From Candidatus Thiodiazotropha taylori (GTDB taxonomy: Bacteria > Pseudomonadota > Gammaproteobacteria > Chromatiales > Chromatiaceae): DNA of 12,152 nucleotides. The notes beneath the pieces were generated by a model. It was not told where the DNA came from and ran no database searches. It worked only from the letters and a program-made list of their open reading frames with translations. Location of the stretch: assembly GCA_019100305.1 (NCBI GenBank), contig JAHRHW010000094.1, positions 1 through 12,152 of the forward strand, read 5' to 3'. Position 1 is the first letter of the stretch, and the number at the start of each line of letters is the position of its first letter. Positions 1 to 6,603 of this stretch are shown piece by piece. A program made the translations under genes and the position numbers.

Positions 1-52
1 CAAGCCGCACCCTACGAACCTAGCTAGCTCGTAGGGTGCGGCTTGCCGCACC
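1..52. repeat. Left BIME: inverted pair of REP elements, truncated by window edge
   Basis: A perfect 17-bp inverted repeat (1-17 with 29-45) surrounds an 11-nt spacer containing CTAGCTAG. The right half (31-52) is a complete REP of classical form: a GTAG tetranucleotide followed by a short hairpin, GGTGCGGC-TT-GCCGCACC. The left half (1-15) is the end of the same REP in opposite orientation, cut by the window start. The whole unit, spacer included, is nearly the reverse complement of the unit at 685-745 on the other side of the transposase gene. GTAG plus a palindrome is the known substrate signature of RAYT enzymes. Confidence 0.9.
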
Positions 53-130
53 GATGGCCTGTAATTAAATCACCTAACTTTGCAATGAAGCACCGCAGCA
101 CCATTTTCGCAATTGCCAGGGAGGGCAATA

Positions 131-682
131 ATGCCGAATTATCGAAGAGCACTCATTCAAGGTGGCACCTACTTTTTTACAGTCGTAACGCACAAACGCA
201 AGCCTCTGTTTTCTGATGATTCTGCGCGCCTGTTTCTACGAGATGCGATCTCCAATGTGCGTATCAATTACCCATTTAAAATCGATGCTCTATGTCTACT
301 TCCAGATCATCTACATGCGATCTGGACTCTGCCAGATGGCGATATGAACTATTCAAAACGTTGGAGGGCTATTAAAGGCAATTTCTCTAGAGGTTACAGA
401 AAACAAACCAGCAGAAAGATAGCGCCAACCATCTCCAGGCAGAATCGAGGGGAGGTGACCTTCTGGCAGCGACGCTTTTGGGAGCATCTCATTCGAGATG
501 AGAGGGACTATAGGCGCCATTTCGATTACATTCACTTCAATCCGGTTAAGCATGGATATACAGAATCTGTCTCAGATTGGCCGTGGTCTACATTTCATCG
601 GTATGTTCAAAAAGGTATCTACCCAATAGATTGGGGTGGTGTGGCTGAAGAGAAGATAGACCTCGATTCTGTGGGTGAGTGA
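131..682 (+). CDS. REP-associated tyrosine transposase (RAYT, Y1/HUH family)
   Basis: This 183-residue protein belongs to the IS200/IS605-like Y1 transposase superfamily, RAYT branch. These enzymes cut and join single-stranded REP DNA through a covalent tyrosine link. The metal-binding motif is His-Leu-His at residues 60-62 (in LLPDHLHAIW). The probable nucleophile is Tyr133 in DYIHFNPVKHG; Tyr127 lies nearby. A WQRRFWEH segment (112-119) and a DWPWSTFHRY segment (149-158) are also typical of RAYTs. I chose the ATG at 131 because a GGGAGG Shine-Dalgarno lies about 6 nt upstream; an in-frame TTG at 113 would put that site inside the gene. By eye the gene is more A/T-rich than cysS, consistent with acquisition. 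It appears intact and is bracketed by two inverted REP pairs, its likely DNA substrates. It is convergent with cysS. Confidence 0.93.
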   Translation: MPNYRRALIQGGTYFFTVVTHKRKPLFSDDSARLFLRDAISNVRINYPFKIDALCLLPDHLHAIWTLPDGDMNYSKRWRAIKGNFSRGYRKQTSRKIAPTISRQNRGEVTFWQRRFWEHLIRDERDYRRHFDYIHFNPVKHGYTESVSDWPWSTFHRYVQKGIYPIDWGGVAEEKIDLDSVGE

Positions 683-684
683 TT

Positions 685-745
685 CGGTGCGGCAAGCCGC
701 ACCCTACACGCTAGCTAGGTTCGTAGGGTGCGGCTTGCCGCACCG
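685..745. repeat. Right BIME: two inverted REP elements between convergent genes
   Basis: A perfect 23-bp inverted repeat (685-707 with 723-745) flanks a 15-nt spacer containing CTAGCTAG. Each arm is itself a REP: GTAG followed by a hairpin with a TT loop (723-744), and its reverse complement (686-707). The element begins 3 nt after the RAYT stop and ends 6 nt before the cysS stop. It therefore fills the convergent intergenic gap and could act as a bidirectional RNA 3'-end stabiliser or transcription stop, although it lacks a U-tract. It is the mirror-image partner of the element at 1-52. Confidence 0.93.
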
Positions 746-751
746 ATACCT

Positions 752-2137
752 TCAACCTCGGCGCCAGGTTGTTCCTTCTGGACCATCCTCAAGCAGGATG
801 CCTGCTTCCTGCAGCTCATCTCGAATCCGGTCAGCCTCTCCCCAATCCTTGGCAGCCCTGGCATCGATACGGGCCTGGATCATGGCATCGATCTTATCGT
901 CGGAAAGCCCGCCATCAGCGGATGCACCACCCTTCAGATAGCTCTCCGGGTCGCTTTGTAACAGCCCCAGCATGCCACCCAGCTCTCTGAGCTGAGCGCC
1001 GAGAGAGGCCGCATCTTCAACATTTGTCTCCTTGATGCGATTGATCTCCCGTACCAGATCGAACAGCACGGCCAGCGCCTCCGGGGTGTTGAAATCATCG
1101 TCCATGGCTTCATGGAAGCGGCTCTTGAAACTCTCCCCGCCAGCAGACTCTCCCTCGGGCAGCCCCCTCAGTGCGGTATAGAAACGGGTGAGTGCTCCCC
1201 GCGCATTGTCCAGGTGCTCGGTATCGTAATTGAGTGGAGATCGGTAGTGACTGGTGAGTATGAAATAGCGTACCTCTTCCGCCTGGTAACGGTCGAGAAT
1301 CTCCCGAACCGTGAAGAAGTTACCCAGGGATTTGGACATCTTTTCATCATTGATTCGAACAAATCCGTTATGCATCCAGTATTTGACGAAGGGATGCCCG
1401 GTTGCCCCTTCGGATTGGGCAATCTCATTCTCATGATGGGGGAAGGTCAGGTCCGCACCACCGCCGTGAATATCGAAGCTGTCACCCAAAGCATTGGTCG
1501 ACATGGCTGAACATTCGATATGCCAGCCGGGTCGTCCCCTGCCCCAGGGAGAGTCCCAGGCGGGCTCTTCGGGCTTGGCCGACTTCCAGAGCGCGAAATC
1601 GAGCGGATCCCGCTTGGCATCACCAGGCTCGACCCGGGCTCCGGCCTGCAGATCCTCGATCGATTTTCCGGACAGCTTGCCGTAGCTGGGAAAGCTGCGC
1701 ACATCGTAGTAGACATCACCATTATCCGCTGGGTAGGCGTGACCGTTCTCGATCAGCCGCTCGATCATCGCCAGAATCTGATCCATATGCTGGGTCGCCT
1801 TGGGCTCATCGGTGGGTCTCAACACCCCTAGCGCGTCCGCATCCTCGTGCATCGCCTGAATGAACTCTTCGGTCAGCTCGGTGAAGGGGATACCTCTTTC
1901 GTTGGCCCGATTGATGATTTTGTCATCCACATCGGTGATATTGCGGATGTAACTGACGTCATAGCCATTGGCCTGCAGATAACGATAGACCACATCGAAC
2001 ACCACCATCACACGGGCATGTCCCAGGTGACACAGGTCGTATACCGTCATGCCACAAACGTACATGCTGACCTTACCCGCCTGCAGTGGCTTGAAGGTCT
2101 CTTTCTGGTTGGTGAGATCGTTATAGATTGTCAGCAT
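752..2137 (-). CDS. cysS: Cysteinyl-tRNA synthetase
   Basis: This class I aminoacyl-tRNA synthetase charges tRNA-Cys in the cytoplasm using ATP and cysteine. Its 461 residues equal the length of the E. coli enzyme. The nucleotide-binding HIGH motif is HLGH at 37-40 and the KMSKS loop is at 266-270. The zinc ligands that select cysteine are all present: Cys28, Cys209 (in WHIECS), His234 and Glu238 (in PHHENE). The C-terminal helical and anticodon-binding region follows and ends in GTTWRRG. The start at 2137 is supported by a GGAG about 6 nt upstream. The gene is read leftward, in the same direction as the chemoreceptor upstream, but the 246-bp spacer suggests its own transcription start. Its 3' end lies beside the right BIME. 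No defects were seen. Confidence 0.98.
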   Translation of the reverse strand: MLTIYNDLTNQKETFKPLQAGKVSMYVCGMTVYDLCHLGHARVMVVFDVVYRYLQANGYDVSYIRNITDVDDKIINRANERGIPFTELTEEFIQAMHEDADALGVLRPTDEPKATQHMDQILAMIERLIENGHAYPADNGDVYYDVRSFPSYGKLSGKSIEDLQAGARVEPGDAKRDPLDFALWKSAKPEEPAWDSPWGRGRPGWHIECSAMSTNALGDSFDIHGGGADLTFPHHENEIAQSEGATGHPFVKYWMHNGFVRINDEKMSKSLGNFFTVREILDRYQAEEVRYFILTSHYRSPLNYDTEHLDNARGALTRFYTALRGLPEGESAGGESFKSRFHEAMDDDFNTPEALAVLFDLVREINRIKETNVEDAASLGAQLRELGGMLGLLQSDPESYLKGGASADGGLSDDKIDAMIQARIDARAAKDWGEADRIRDELQEAGILLEDGPEGTTWRRG

Positions 2138-2288
2138 TGCTCCAAGCCTATCCTACTGAGATTAAACCTGGGCATCTTAACCAAAAGGTCGTTGGCTTCA
2201 TAGCCAATTGATTGAAGGGCGGATCAGAAAGCGTGATTTTTATTAAGCTGTTATCCAGAGAGCGTTATCCTGGCCCGGAAATCAGATA

Positions 2289-2317
2289 CCCGACCGACAC
2301 TATGGTGTACGGCCGGG
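2289..2317 (-). terminator. Hairpin between chemoreceptor and cysS, possible terminator
   Basis: The arms CCCGACCG-ACAC and GTGT-A-CGGCCGGG pair around a TATG loop, with one bulge at 2309. The single mismatched pair (2293/2313) is A-C in plus-strand RNA but a U-G wobble in minus-strand RNA, so the structure is favoured in the minus transcript, downstream of the chemoreceptor stop at 2384. There is no clean U-tract, so termination is uncertain; it could instead stabilise the mRNA 3' end. The rest of the 2138-2383 spacer holds a small hairpin TTGGCT-TCAT-AGCCAA (2192-2207). On the minus strand that hairpin precedes a run of five T. I saw no convincing cysS promoter. Confidence 0.4.
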
Positions 2318-2383
2318 CTGCTTAGCCACCAAGCATTCCTGATTCACCCGGCTTCCTGTAATAGGCCGGCTGAAATGTGGTGT

Positions 2384-3991
2384 TCAGACCTTGAACTGAT
2401 TGACCATATTGTCCAGTCTCTGGGAGATCTGCGCCACTTCCTCACTCTCTTTGAGGGTTCTGCAGGTTCCTTCTGCGGTTTGATGGGAGACCTCGTTGAT
2501 CGCAATGATGTTCTTGTTGATCTCACTGGCCACGCTGGTCTGCTCCTGCGCCGCCGTCGAGATCTGAGCGTTCATCTCACTGATCATCTCCACCGCACCC
2601 GAGATCTGCTGCAGCGCTTCACCCGCACGACTCGAGTCAGCAACGCTTTGATCAGCCTCCTGCTTACTGGTGCCCATCACTTTCACTGCCTGTTCCGAGG
2701 AAGAGATCAATTGTTCGATAATTTCCTGGATCTCATGAGTCGCTTCCTGGGTCCGTTGTGCGAGATTTCTTACCTCATCTGCAACAACCGCGAAACCGCG
2801 TCCCTGTTCACCGGCACGGGCGGCTTCAATTGCAGCGTTGAGGGCCAACAGATTGGTCTGTTCCGCAATTGCTGTGATCGATTCTGAGACCTGACCGATA
2901 TTCTGGGTTCCCTCCGCCAGGCGTTTGACCACATCGGACGCATCATCAATCCGTTTCGCCAGACTGACAATCGAATCGGAGACCTGACTGACGACTTCAC
3001 CGCCGGCATTGGCATTGGTCTGCGCCTCAACAGCAGCCTGTTCCGCTCCAGCGGCGTTTTCCGCCACCCGTTCTGCTGCCACGGTCAACTCGCCAATCGC
3101 CACCGTCAACTGTCCGGTCTCCTTCTCCTGCTCGTCCACGCCGTCCCGGGTTACCTTGGTCACCTGAGCCAGACGTTCAGCAGAGTTTGCCAAGCCATCC
3201 ATTGTGTTAGCCAAGTCATTGATTGTGGGCTGAAACTGGTCCAACATACTGTTAACCGCCTGACCTACTTCGCGGAACTCGTCGTTGCCAGTCAACGGTA
3301 CCCTCGGCCGCAGATCGGAATTTGCCCCGACCTGATCCATTGTATGCTTCAGGCAGTACAGCGGCTTGATCACTACCTTTCTGACGATCACGGCGATGAC
3401 AAACAGCCCCGCCAGAAGCACCAGAAAGTTGATTCCGGCGGCGGTCAGCAGTTCATGATCGATCGCTTTATCCCGTGAACCCATGGAGAAAGTCAGCCGT
3501 CCGGCGCCCAACACCGTACCTTCAGGGACCTGATGGCAGGTCAGACAGTTGGTGCCGTTACGGTCGGCAACCGCGGGAAAGGGCTCAATCACGGTCAGAA
3601 TCCGCTCGCCCTTGACCTCCTTGACCTCGATGATCTGTTCTCCGGCCAATGCCCGACGATCAAGATCATCCATCGGTTTTTCATGATCAAAGCCAGCGCC
3701 GAAAGTCTTATTGATCGACTCCGCACGCAGCATGCGCACCTCTAGTACGCCATCCCGCTTTGATATTTTTTCCCGTAGCATATCCCGATTGGCCATGGTT
3801 CCGGTGAACATCATGGCGTTCATGCTATCGAGATATCCATGCAGCACATCAAAAATCTGGTGTTCCGATAACCTTAAGAGCCTGTCCTTTTGCTGCTGTG
3901 CTGAATAAATTGTTACTACTGACATTATGAGGATGAAAATCAGCGCCATCGGCGCGACAATCTTCCATTGGACAGAGATATATTTACCCAT
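2384..3991 (-). CDS. Methyl-accepting chemotaxis protein with c-type heme periplasmic sensor
   Basis: This 535-residue membrane chemoreceptor controls CheA/CheW activity. In order it has TM1 (about 11-30), a periplasmic sensor (about 31-182) with a covalent heme c motif CLTCH at 149-153, TM2 (about 183-203), a HAMP linker (about 204-256), and a long cytoplasmic helical hairpin with the conserved tip at about 376-411 (AEQTNLLALNAAIEAARAG and the following GRGFAVVADEVRNLA). No NWETF-type CheR tether is visible at the C-terminus, which ends NQFKV. The heme motif, placed just before the final strand of a small PAS/Cache-sized domain, suggests redox or gas sensing like DcrA-type receptors; the ligand is inference. 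The start at 3991 has only a weak GAG upstream. The gene is divergent from two cytochrome c genes, which may be functionally linked. Confidence 0.95.
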   Translation of the reverse strand: MGKYISVQWKIVAPMALIFILIMSVVTIYSAQQQKDRLLRLSEHQIFDVLHGYLDSMNAMMFTGTMANRDMLREKISKRDGVLEVRMLRAESINKTFGAGFDHEKPMDDLDRRALAGEQIIEVKEVKGERILTVIEPFPAVADRNGTNCLTCHQVPEGTVLGAGRLTFSMGSRDKAIDHELLTAAGINFLVLLAGLFVIAVIVRKVVIKPLYCLKHTMDQVGANSDLRPRVPLTGNDEFREVGQAVNSMLDQFQPTINDLANTMDGLANSAERLAQVTKVTRDGVDEQEKETGQLTVAIGELTVAAERVAENAAGAEQAAVEAQTNANAGGEVVSQVSDSIVSLAKRIDDASDVVKRLAEGTQNIGQVSESITAIAEQTNLLALNAAIEAARAGEQGRGFAVVADEVRNLAQRTQEATHEIQEIIEQLISSSEQAVKVMGTSKQEADQSVADSSRAGEALQQISGAVEMISEMNAQISTAAQEQTSVASEINKNIIAINEVSHQTAEGTCRTLKESEEVAQISQRLDNMVNQFKV

Positions 3992-4320
3992 CGCTCAACT
4001 CGGTATTCTTGGAATGATTGATACAGCTATTGACTATTTCGGCAAACAACTGCATCTCTTGAATATTTATCGAAGTTATCTAAAAACAAGCTGATCGGCT
4101 AACTGACAGAAATGGCCCGATATAAATAAGAACAGACCAATCTAGCCGCCAAAAATTAGCGGTATAAAGCATGAGAAAGGCTAAAGAATCTCTAATTTCT
4201 CCCGACAAATAGAGTGTACTTAACAAGACAGGAAGTCTGGTTGGCTATGCGGTTGACCAGCCTCCTCGGCAACTTCCACAAGGAAATTGCCTGACTATTT
4301 CATCGATTCGGAGTTATCCA
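3992..4320. other. 329-bp divergent intergenic region between chemoreceptor and cytochrome c
   Basis: This spacer must hold the promoters for both the leftward chemoreceptor and the rightward cytochrome gene. It is A/T-rich. TATAAA boxes occur at 4121-4126 and 4163-4168 on the plus strand, but neither has a good -35 at 16-18 nt. A hairpin with 10-nt arms and one mismatch (4268-4277 with 4282-4291, loop ACAA) lies in the presumed cytochrome 5' leader, 29 nt before the ATG. The start itself has a GGAG about 8 nt upstream. I saw no complete FNR/ANR palindrome (TTGAT-N4-ATCAA) and no clear sigma-28 or sigma-54 site. No small ORF is convincing. Confidence 0.5.
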
Positions 4321-4638
4321 ATGGGAAAATTTGCTTCCGCTCTCATGCTAGCCGGCCTCATATCAGCACCAGCCGCTCAGGCCAGTGAAGCCTTGGCCAT
4401 GCAGTCCGGGTGTCTTGGCTGCCATAAAACCGATGTAAAGCTGGTTGGCCCGGCATTCAAGGATATCGCTGCCAAATATGCGGGTGATGCGGCGCAGATC
4501 GACCACCTGACCAGTAAGGTAAAATCGGGTAGCAAACCGGGGGAGCCATTGGTTTGGGGTGGTGCCATGATGCCAGCCAGTCCAGCAAGCGAAGAGAACA
4601 TTAAAGGTGTTATCGAGTGGATCATGACATTAAAATAG
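4321..4638 (+). CDS. Periplasmic monoheme class I cytochrome c (c551/c552-like)
   Basis: This 105-residue exported electron carrier has a signal peptide (about 1-21, cleavage after AQA) and a mature chain of about 84 residues. The heme attachment motif is CLGCH at 31-35, with His35 as proximal ligand. The sixth ligand is a Met in WGGAMMPAS (Met83 or Met84). The GPAF segment after the heme motif and the final helix (VIEWIMTLK) match the small cytochrome c551/c552 family, which shuttles electrons in the periplasm to terminal reductases, oxidases or peroxidases. A GGAG lies about 8 nt before the ATG. A second cytochrome gene follows on the same strand after 163 bp. That gap holds a 7-bp hairpin (4681-4687 with 4697-4703, loop ATTGGATCA) without a T-tract, so co-transcription is possible. 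The redox partner cannot be named. Confidence 0.93.
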   Translation: MGKFASALMLAGLISAPAAQASEALAMQSGCLGCHKTDVKLVGPAFKDIAAKYAGDAAQIDHLTSKVKSGSKPGEPLVWGGAMMPASPASEENIKGVIEWIMTLK

Positions 4639-4801
4639 GAGGAGTAGTACGATTGGATATCATTTTTCCCTGGAGACAGGTTTGCCCATTGGATCAGGGC
4701 AAAATCACCTAATGCTATGGTTGGCTAAATTGAGATAGTCAGGCGGGGTGTGCAGCACTTCGCCCAGACAATATATAAGCATAATTATTCAGGAGCACTC
4801 T

Positions 4802-5182
4802 ATGTTCAGGCCTAACACACTGATTTTATTAACAACCCTTTCAACCGCATTGCTGGCGGGTTGTAGTGCCGGGCCGGCACCGGTCAGTTATAAATCTGAA
4901 ATCAAACCGATCATCGACAAATATTGCACAGAGTGCCATTTGGCAGGTGGCACAGGCGCTGAAGCCAGTGGCTTCATCACTCAGGACTACGATGCGATCA
5001 TGAAGGGCACAAAATTTGGTCCTGTCGTGGTCGCCGGGGATCCTTTGTCGAGCTCTTTCTATCGCCTGGTGGCTGGCAAAGTAGATCCGTCCATCCGCAT
5101 GCCACACGGTAAAGAGGCCCTGTCTGAGGCCGAAATCGTAAAAATCGAAAACTGGATAACCCAGGGTGCGAAAAACAACTGA
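4802..5182 (+). CDS. Monoheme cytochrome c lipoprotein
   Basis: This 126-residue protein has a lipoprotein signal peptide: a hydrophobic stretch followed by the lipobox LLAGC, lipidated Cys21. A heme c motif CTECH lies at 42-46 just after the start of the mature domain. The segment SYKSEIKPIIDKYCTECH and the C-terminal MPHGKEALSEAEIVKIENWI are typical of the small cytochrome domain often found at the N-terminus of planctomycete-type cytochromes and alone in proteobacterial lipoproteins; the Met in RMPHG is the likely distal ligand. It should be anchored to the inner or outer membrane facing the periplasm. I chose the ATG at 4802 because of an AGGAG about 6 nt upstream; an in-frame ATG at 4748 would put 18 polar residues before the signal peptide. 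A strong terminator follows. Its partner is probably the upstream cytochrome (inference from position). Confidence 0.9.
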   Translation: MFRPNTLILLTTLSTALLAGCSAGPAPVSYKSEIKPIIDKYCTECHLAGGTGAEASGFITQDYDAIMKGTKFGPVVVAGDPLSSSFYRLVAGKVDPSIRMPHGKEALSEAEIVKIENWITQGAKNN

Positions 5183-5214
5183 GTTATCCATCAGATACTG
5201 AAATAGGCAAGCCT

Positions 5215-5257
5215 AAAAATCCGTATTCCATGGCCTTTCATGGACTACGGATTTTTT
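5215..5257 (+). terminator. Strong rho-independent terminator after cytochrome lipoprotein gene
   Basis: A perfect 11-bp outer stem (5215-5225 with 5246-5256) extends inward through TCCATG/CATGGA, closing on a short CCTTT-type loop, and ends in a run of six T on the plus strand. The matching run of A on the left arm means it could also work for minus-strand transcripts, but no gene is read leftward into it. It ends the cytochrome transcript 32 bp after the stop codon and separates it from the cyclophilin genes. Confidence 0.9.
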
Positions 5258-5376
5258 ATTGTCGTCAATAAGTTAGAACCTGTTATCTCAACTCAGGTCG
5301 TTGCAGGGTATTGTACCGAGCAATTCGCTGTGGAAGCAGAATGGTCCGAGTAACCGCAAATCCCCCACCGACCACT

Positions 5377-5405
5377 TTGTGATGATGGTTTTTAACCGCT
5401 ATCAT
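5377..5405 (+). promoter_or_regulatory. Candidate sigma-70 promoter for the cyclophilin-lpxH genes
   Basis: TTGTGA (5377-5382) and TATCAT (5400-5405) are separated by 17 nt and lie 74 bp before the start of the periplasmic cyclophilin gene. The -10 box matches consensus at five of six positions and the -35 at four of six. The site sits between the terminator at 5257 and the first gene of the cluster, where a promoter is expected. It was found by eye, so chance occurrence is possible. Confidence 0.4.
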
Positions 5406-5479
5406 GCTCCCTGATCAATCAAACGGAAGCTGACGCAACAGTCCAGTCTACAGTCTCATACCAATGCCACGAGGATGAT

Positions 5480-6049
5480 ATGAAAAAAATCCATAAATCC
5501 CTGTTACTCTCTTTTAGCCTGCTATTCGCCTTCTCAGCAGATCTTCTGGCCGAACCGGTGAAGGTGCTGATGAAGACCTCGATGGGAGACATCACACTCT
5601 CGCTTGATCAGGAGAAAGCGCCCAAAACGGTGGAGAATTTTCTGCAATATGTCCGGGATGGCTTCTATGACGGGACCATTTATCATCGAGTCATCAAGGA
5701 CTTCATGATTCAGGGTGGTGGTTTTACAGCCGACATGAAAAAGAAAGCGACCCGTGCGCCAGTTGAAAACGAGGCGAAAAACGGGCTCAAAAACAGAAAA
5801 GGCACCATCGCCATGGCGCGTACATCGGCACCCCATTCCGCCACCGCCCAGTTCTTCATCAACCACAAGGACAACAGCTTCCTTGACTACCCCAGTCGTG
5901 ACGGCTGGGGATATGCGGTATTCGGCAAGGTCACCCAGGGTATGGATGTGGTTAACGCCATTGCAGAACAGCCTACCGGGGTCAGTAACGGGATGCGTGA
6001 CGTACCCCGCAGCACAATCACCATCGACAAGGTCAGCATTGTCGAATAG
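5480..6049 (+). CDS. ppiA: Periplasmic cyclophilin-type peptidyl-prolyl isomerase
   Basis: This 189-residue cyclophilin catalyses cis-trans isomerisation of proline peptide bonds in exported proteins. It has an N-terminal signal peptide (about 1-24, basic MKK start, hydrophobic core, likely cleavage after LLA). A single cyclophilin domain follows, with the catalytic Arg70 in YHRVI, the FMIQGGGF motif at 75-82, and ATAQFFIN and GWGYAVFGKV segments. The start has GAGG about 6 nt upstream. The next gene is a cytoplasmic paralogue of the same fold, with a 22-nt stretch identical at DNA level (5700-5721 and 6254-6275). The pair looks like a local tandem duplication in which this copy carries a signal peptide. 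The symbol follows the E. coli periplasmic enzyme by function; orthology to E. coli ppiA is not established. Confidence 0.92.
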   Translation: MKKIHKSLLLSFSLLFAFSADLLAEPVKVLMKTSMGDITLSLDQEKAPKTVENFLQYVRDGFYDGTIYHRVIKDFMIQGGGFTADMKKKATRAPVENEAKNGLKNRKGTIAMARTSAPHSATAQFFINHKDNSFLDYPSRDGWGYAVFGKVTQGMDVVNAIAEQPTGVSNGMRDVPRSTITIDKVSIVE

Positions 6050-6114
6050 ATCGATGCACCTCTATTCCAGAGCCTGATAACACGCCGTAACAAAAGAAAC
6101 TGATAGGAAAACTG

Positions 6115-6603
6115 ATGATTACAATGACAACCAACCTTGGCCCCATCCAGATCGAGCTCGATGAGGAAAAAGCGCCGAAAACCTGTGAAAATTTCAAACA
6201 ATATGTACAGGATGGCTTCTTCGACGGCACCATCTTTCATCGGGTCATCGATAACTTCATGATTCAGGGTGGTGGCTTTCTGCCGGGCATGGTCCAGAAG
6301 GATACCCGAGATCCGATTGAGAATGAGGCGAAAAACGGCCTGTCGAATGAAGTGGGTACCATTGCCATGGCCAGAACCATGGAGCCTCATTCGGCAACCG
6401 CGCAGTTCTTTATCAACGTGGCAAACAACAAATTTCTCGACTACCCGGGACAGGATGGCTGGGGCTATTGTGTCTTCGGCAAAGTCGTGGCCGGTATGGA
6501 TCTTGTGAATCAGATCAAAGGGGTGGATACAACCACCCAATCCGGACATCAGGATGTACCGGTGGATGACATCGTCATCGAAAAGGCCGAAGTCACCGAG
6601 TGA
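6115..6603 (+). CDS. ppiB: Cytoplasmic cyclophilin peptidyl-prolyl cis-trans isomerase B
   Basis: This 162-residue protein closely resembles E. coli PpiB (164 residues) and has no signal peptide, so it should act in the cytoplasm. Arg43 in FHRVI is the catalytic residue, FMIQGGGF is at 48-55, and the conserved APHSATAQFFINV-type segment appears as EPHSATAQFFINV. The GWGYCVFGKVVAGMD segment and the IKGV region are also PpiB-like. An AGGA lies about 8 nt upstream of the ATG. The stop codon overlaps the GTG start of lpxH, matching the known ppiB-lpxH gene order in Gammaproteobacteria and implying translational coupling. Confidence 0.96.
   Translation: MITMTTNLGPIQIELDEEKAPKTCENFKQYVQDGFFDGTIFHRVIDNFMIQGGGFLPGMVQKDTRDPIENEAKNGLSNEVGTIAMARTMEPHSATAQFFINVANNKFLDYPGQDGWGYCVFGKVVAGMDLVNQIKGVDTTTQSGHQDVPVDDIVIEKAEVTE

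Noticed and set aside
113..130. In-frame TTG start for the RAYT gene at 113
   Set aside because: The best Shine-Dalgarno (GGGAGG) lies between 113 and the ATG at 131, at good spacing for the ATG, and RAYT proteins begin near PNYRR.
1..745. CRISPR array
   Set aside because: There are only two repeat units, in inverted orientation around a gene; they are REP pairs, not regularly spaced direct repeats.
1112..1863. Long plus-strand open frames opposite cysS
   Set aside because: They mirror the codons of a fully conserved cysS and have low-complexity Arg/Ser/Pro composition with no recognisable domain.
4017..4037. FNR/ANR-type operator upstream of the chemoreceptor
   Set aside because: TTGAT and ATTGA occur here as a direct repeat, not as the inverted repeat the regulator needs.
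4090..4103. Sigma-28 flagellar promoter (GCCGATCA on the minus strand)
   Set aside because: The -10-like box is close to consensus but no matching -35 lies 11 nt upstream.
4748..4801. Upstream ATG for the cytochrome lipoprotein
   Set aside because: It would add a polar leader before the lipoprotein signal peptide; AGGAG is correctly placed for the ATG at 4802.
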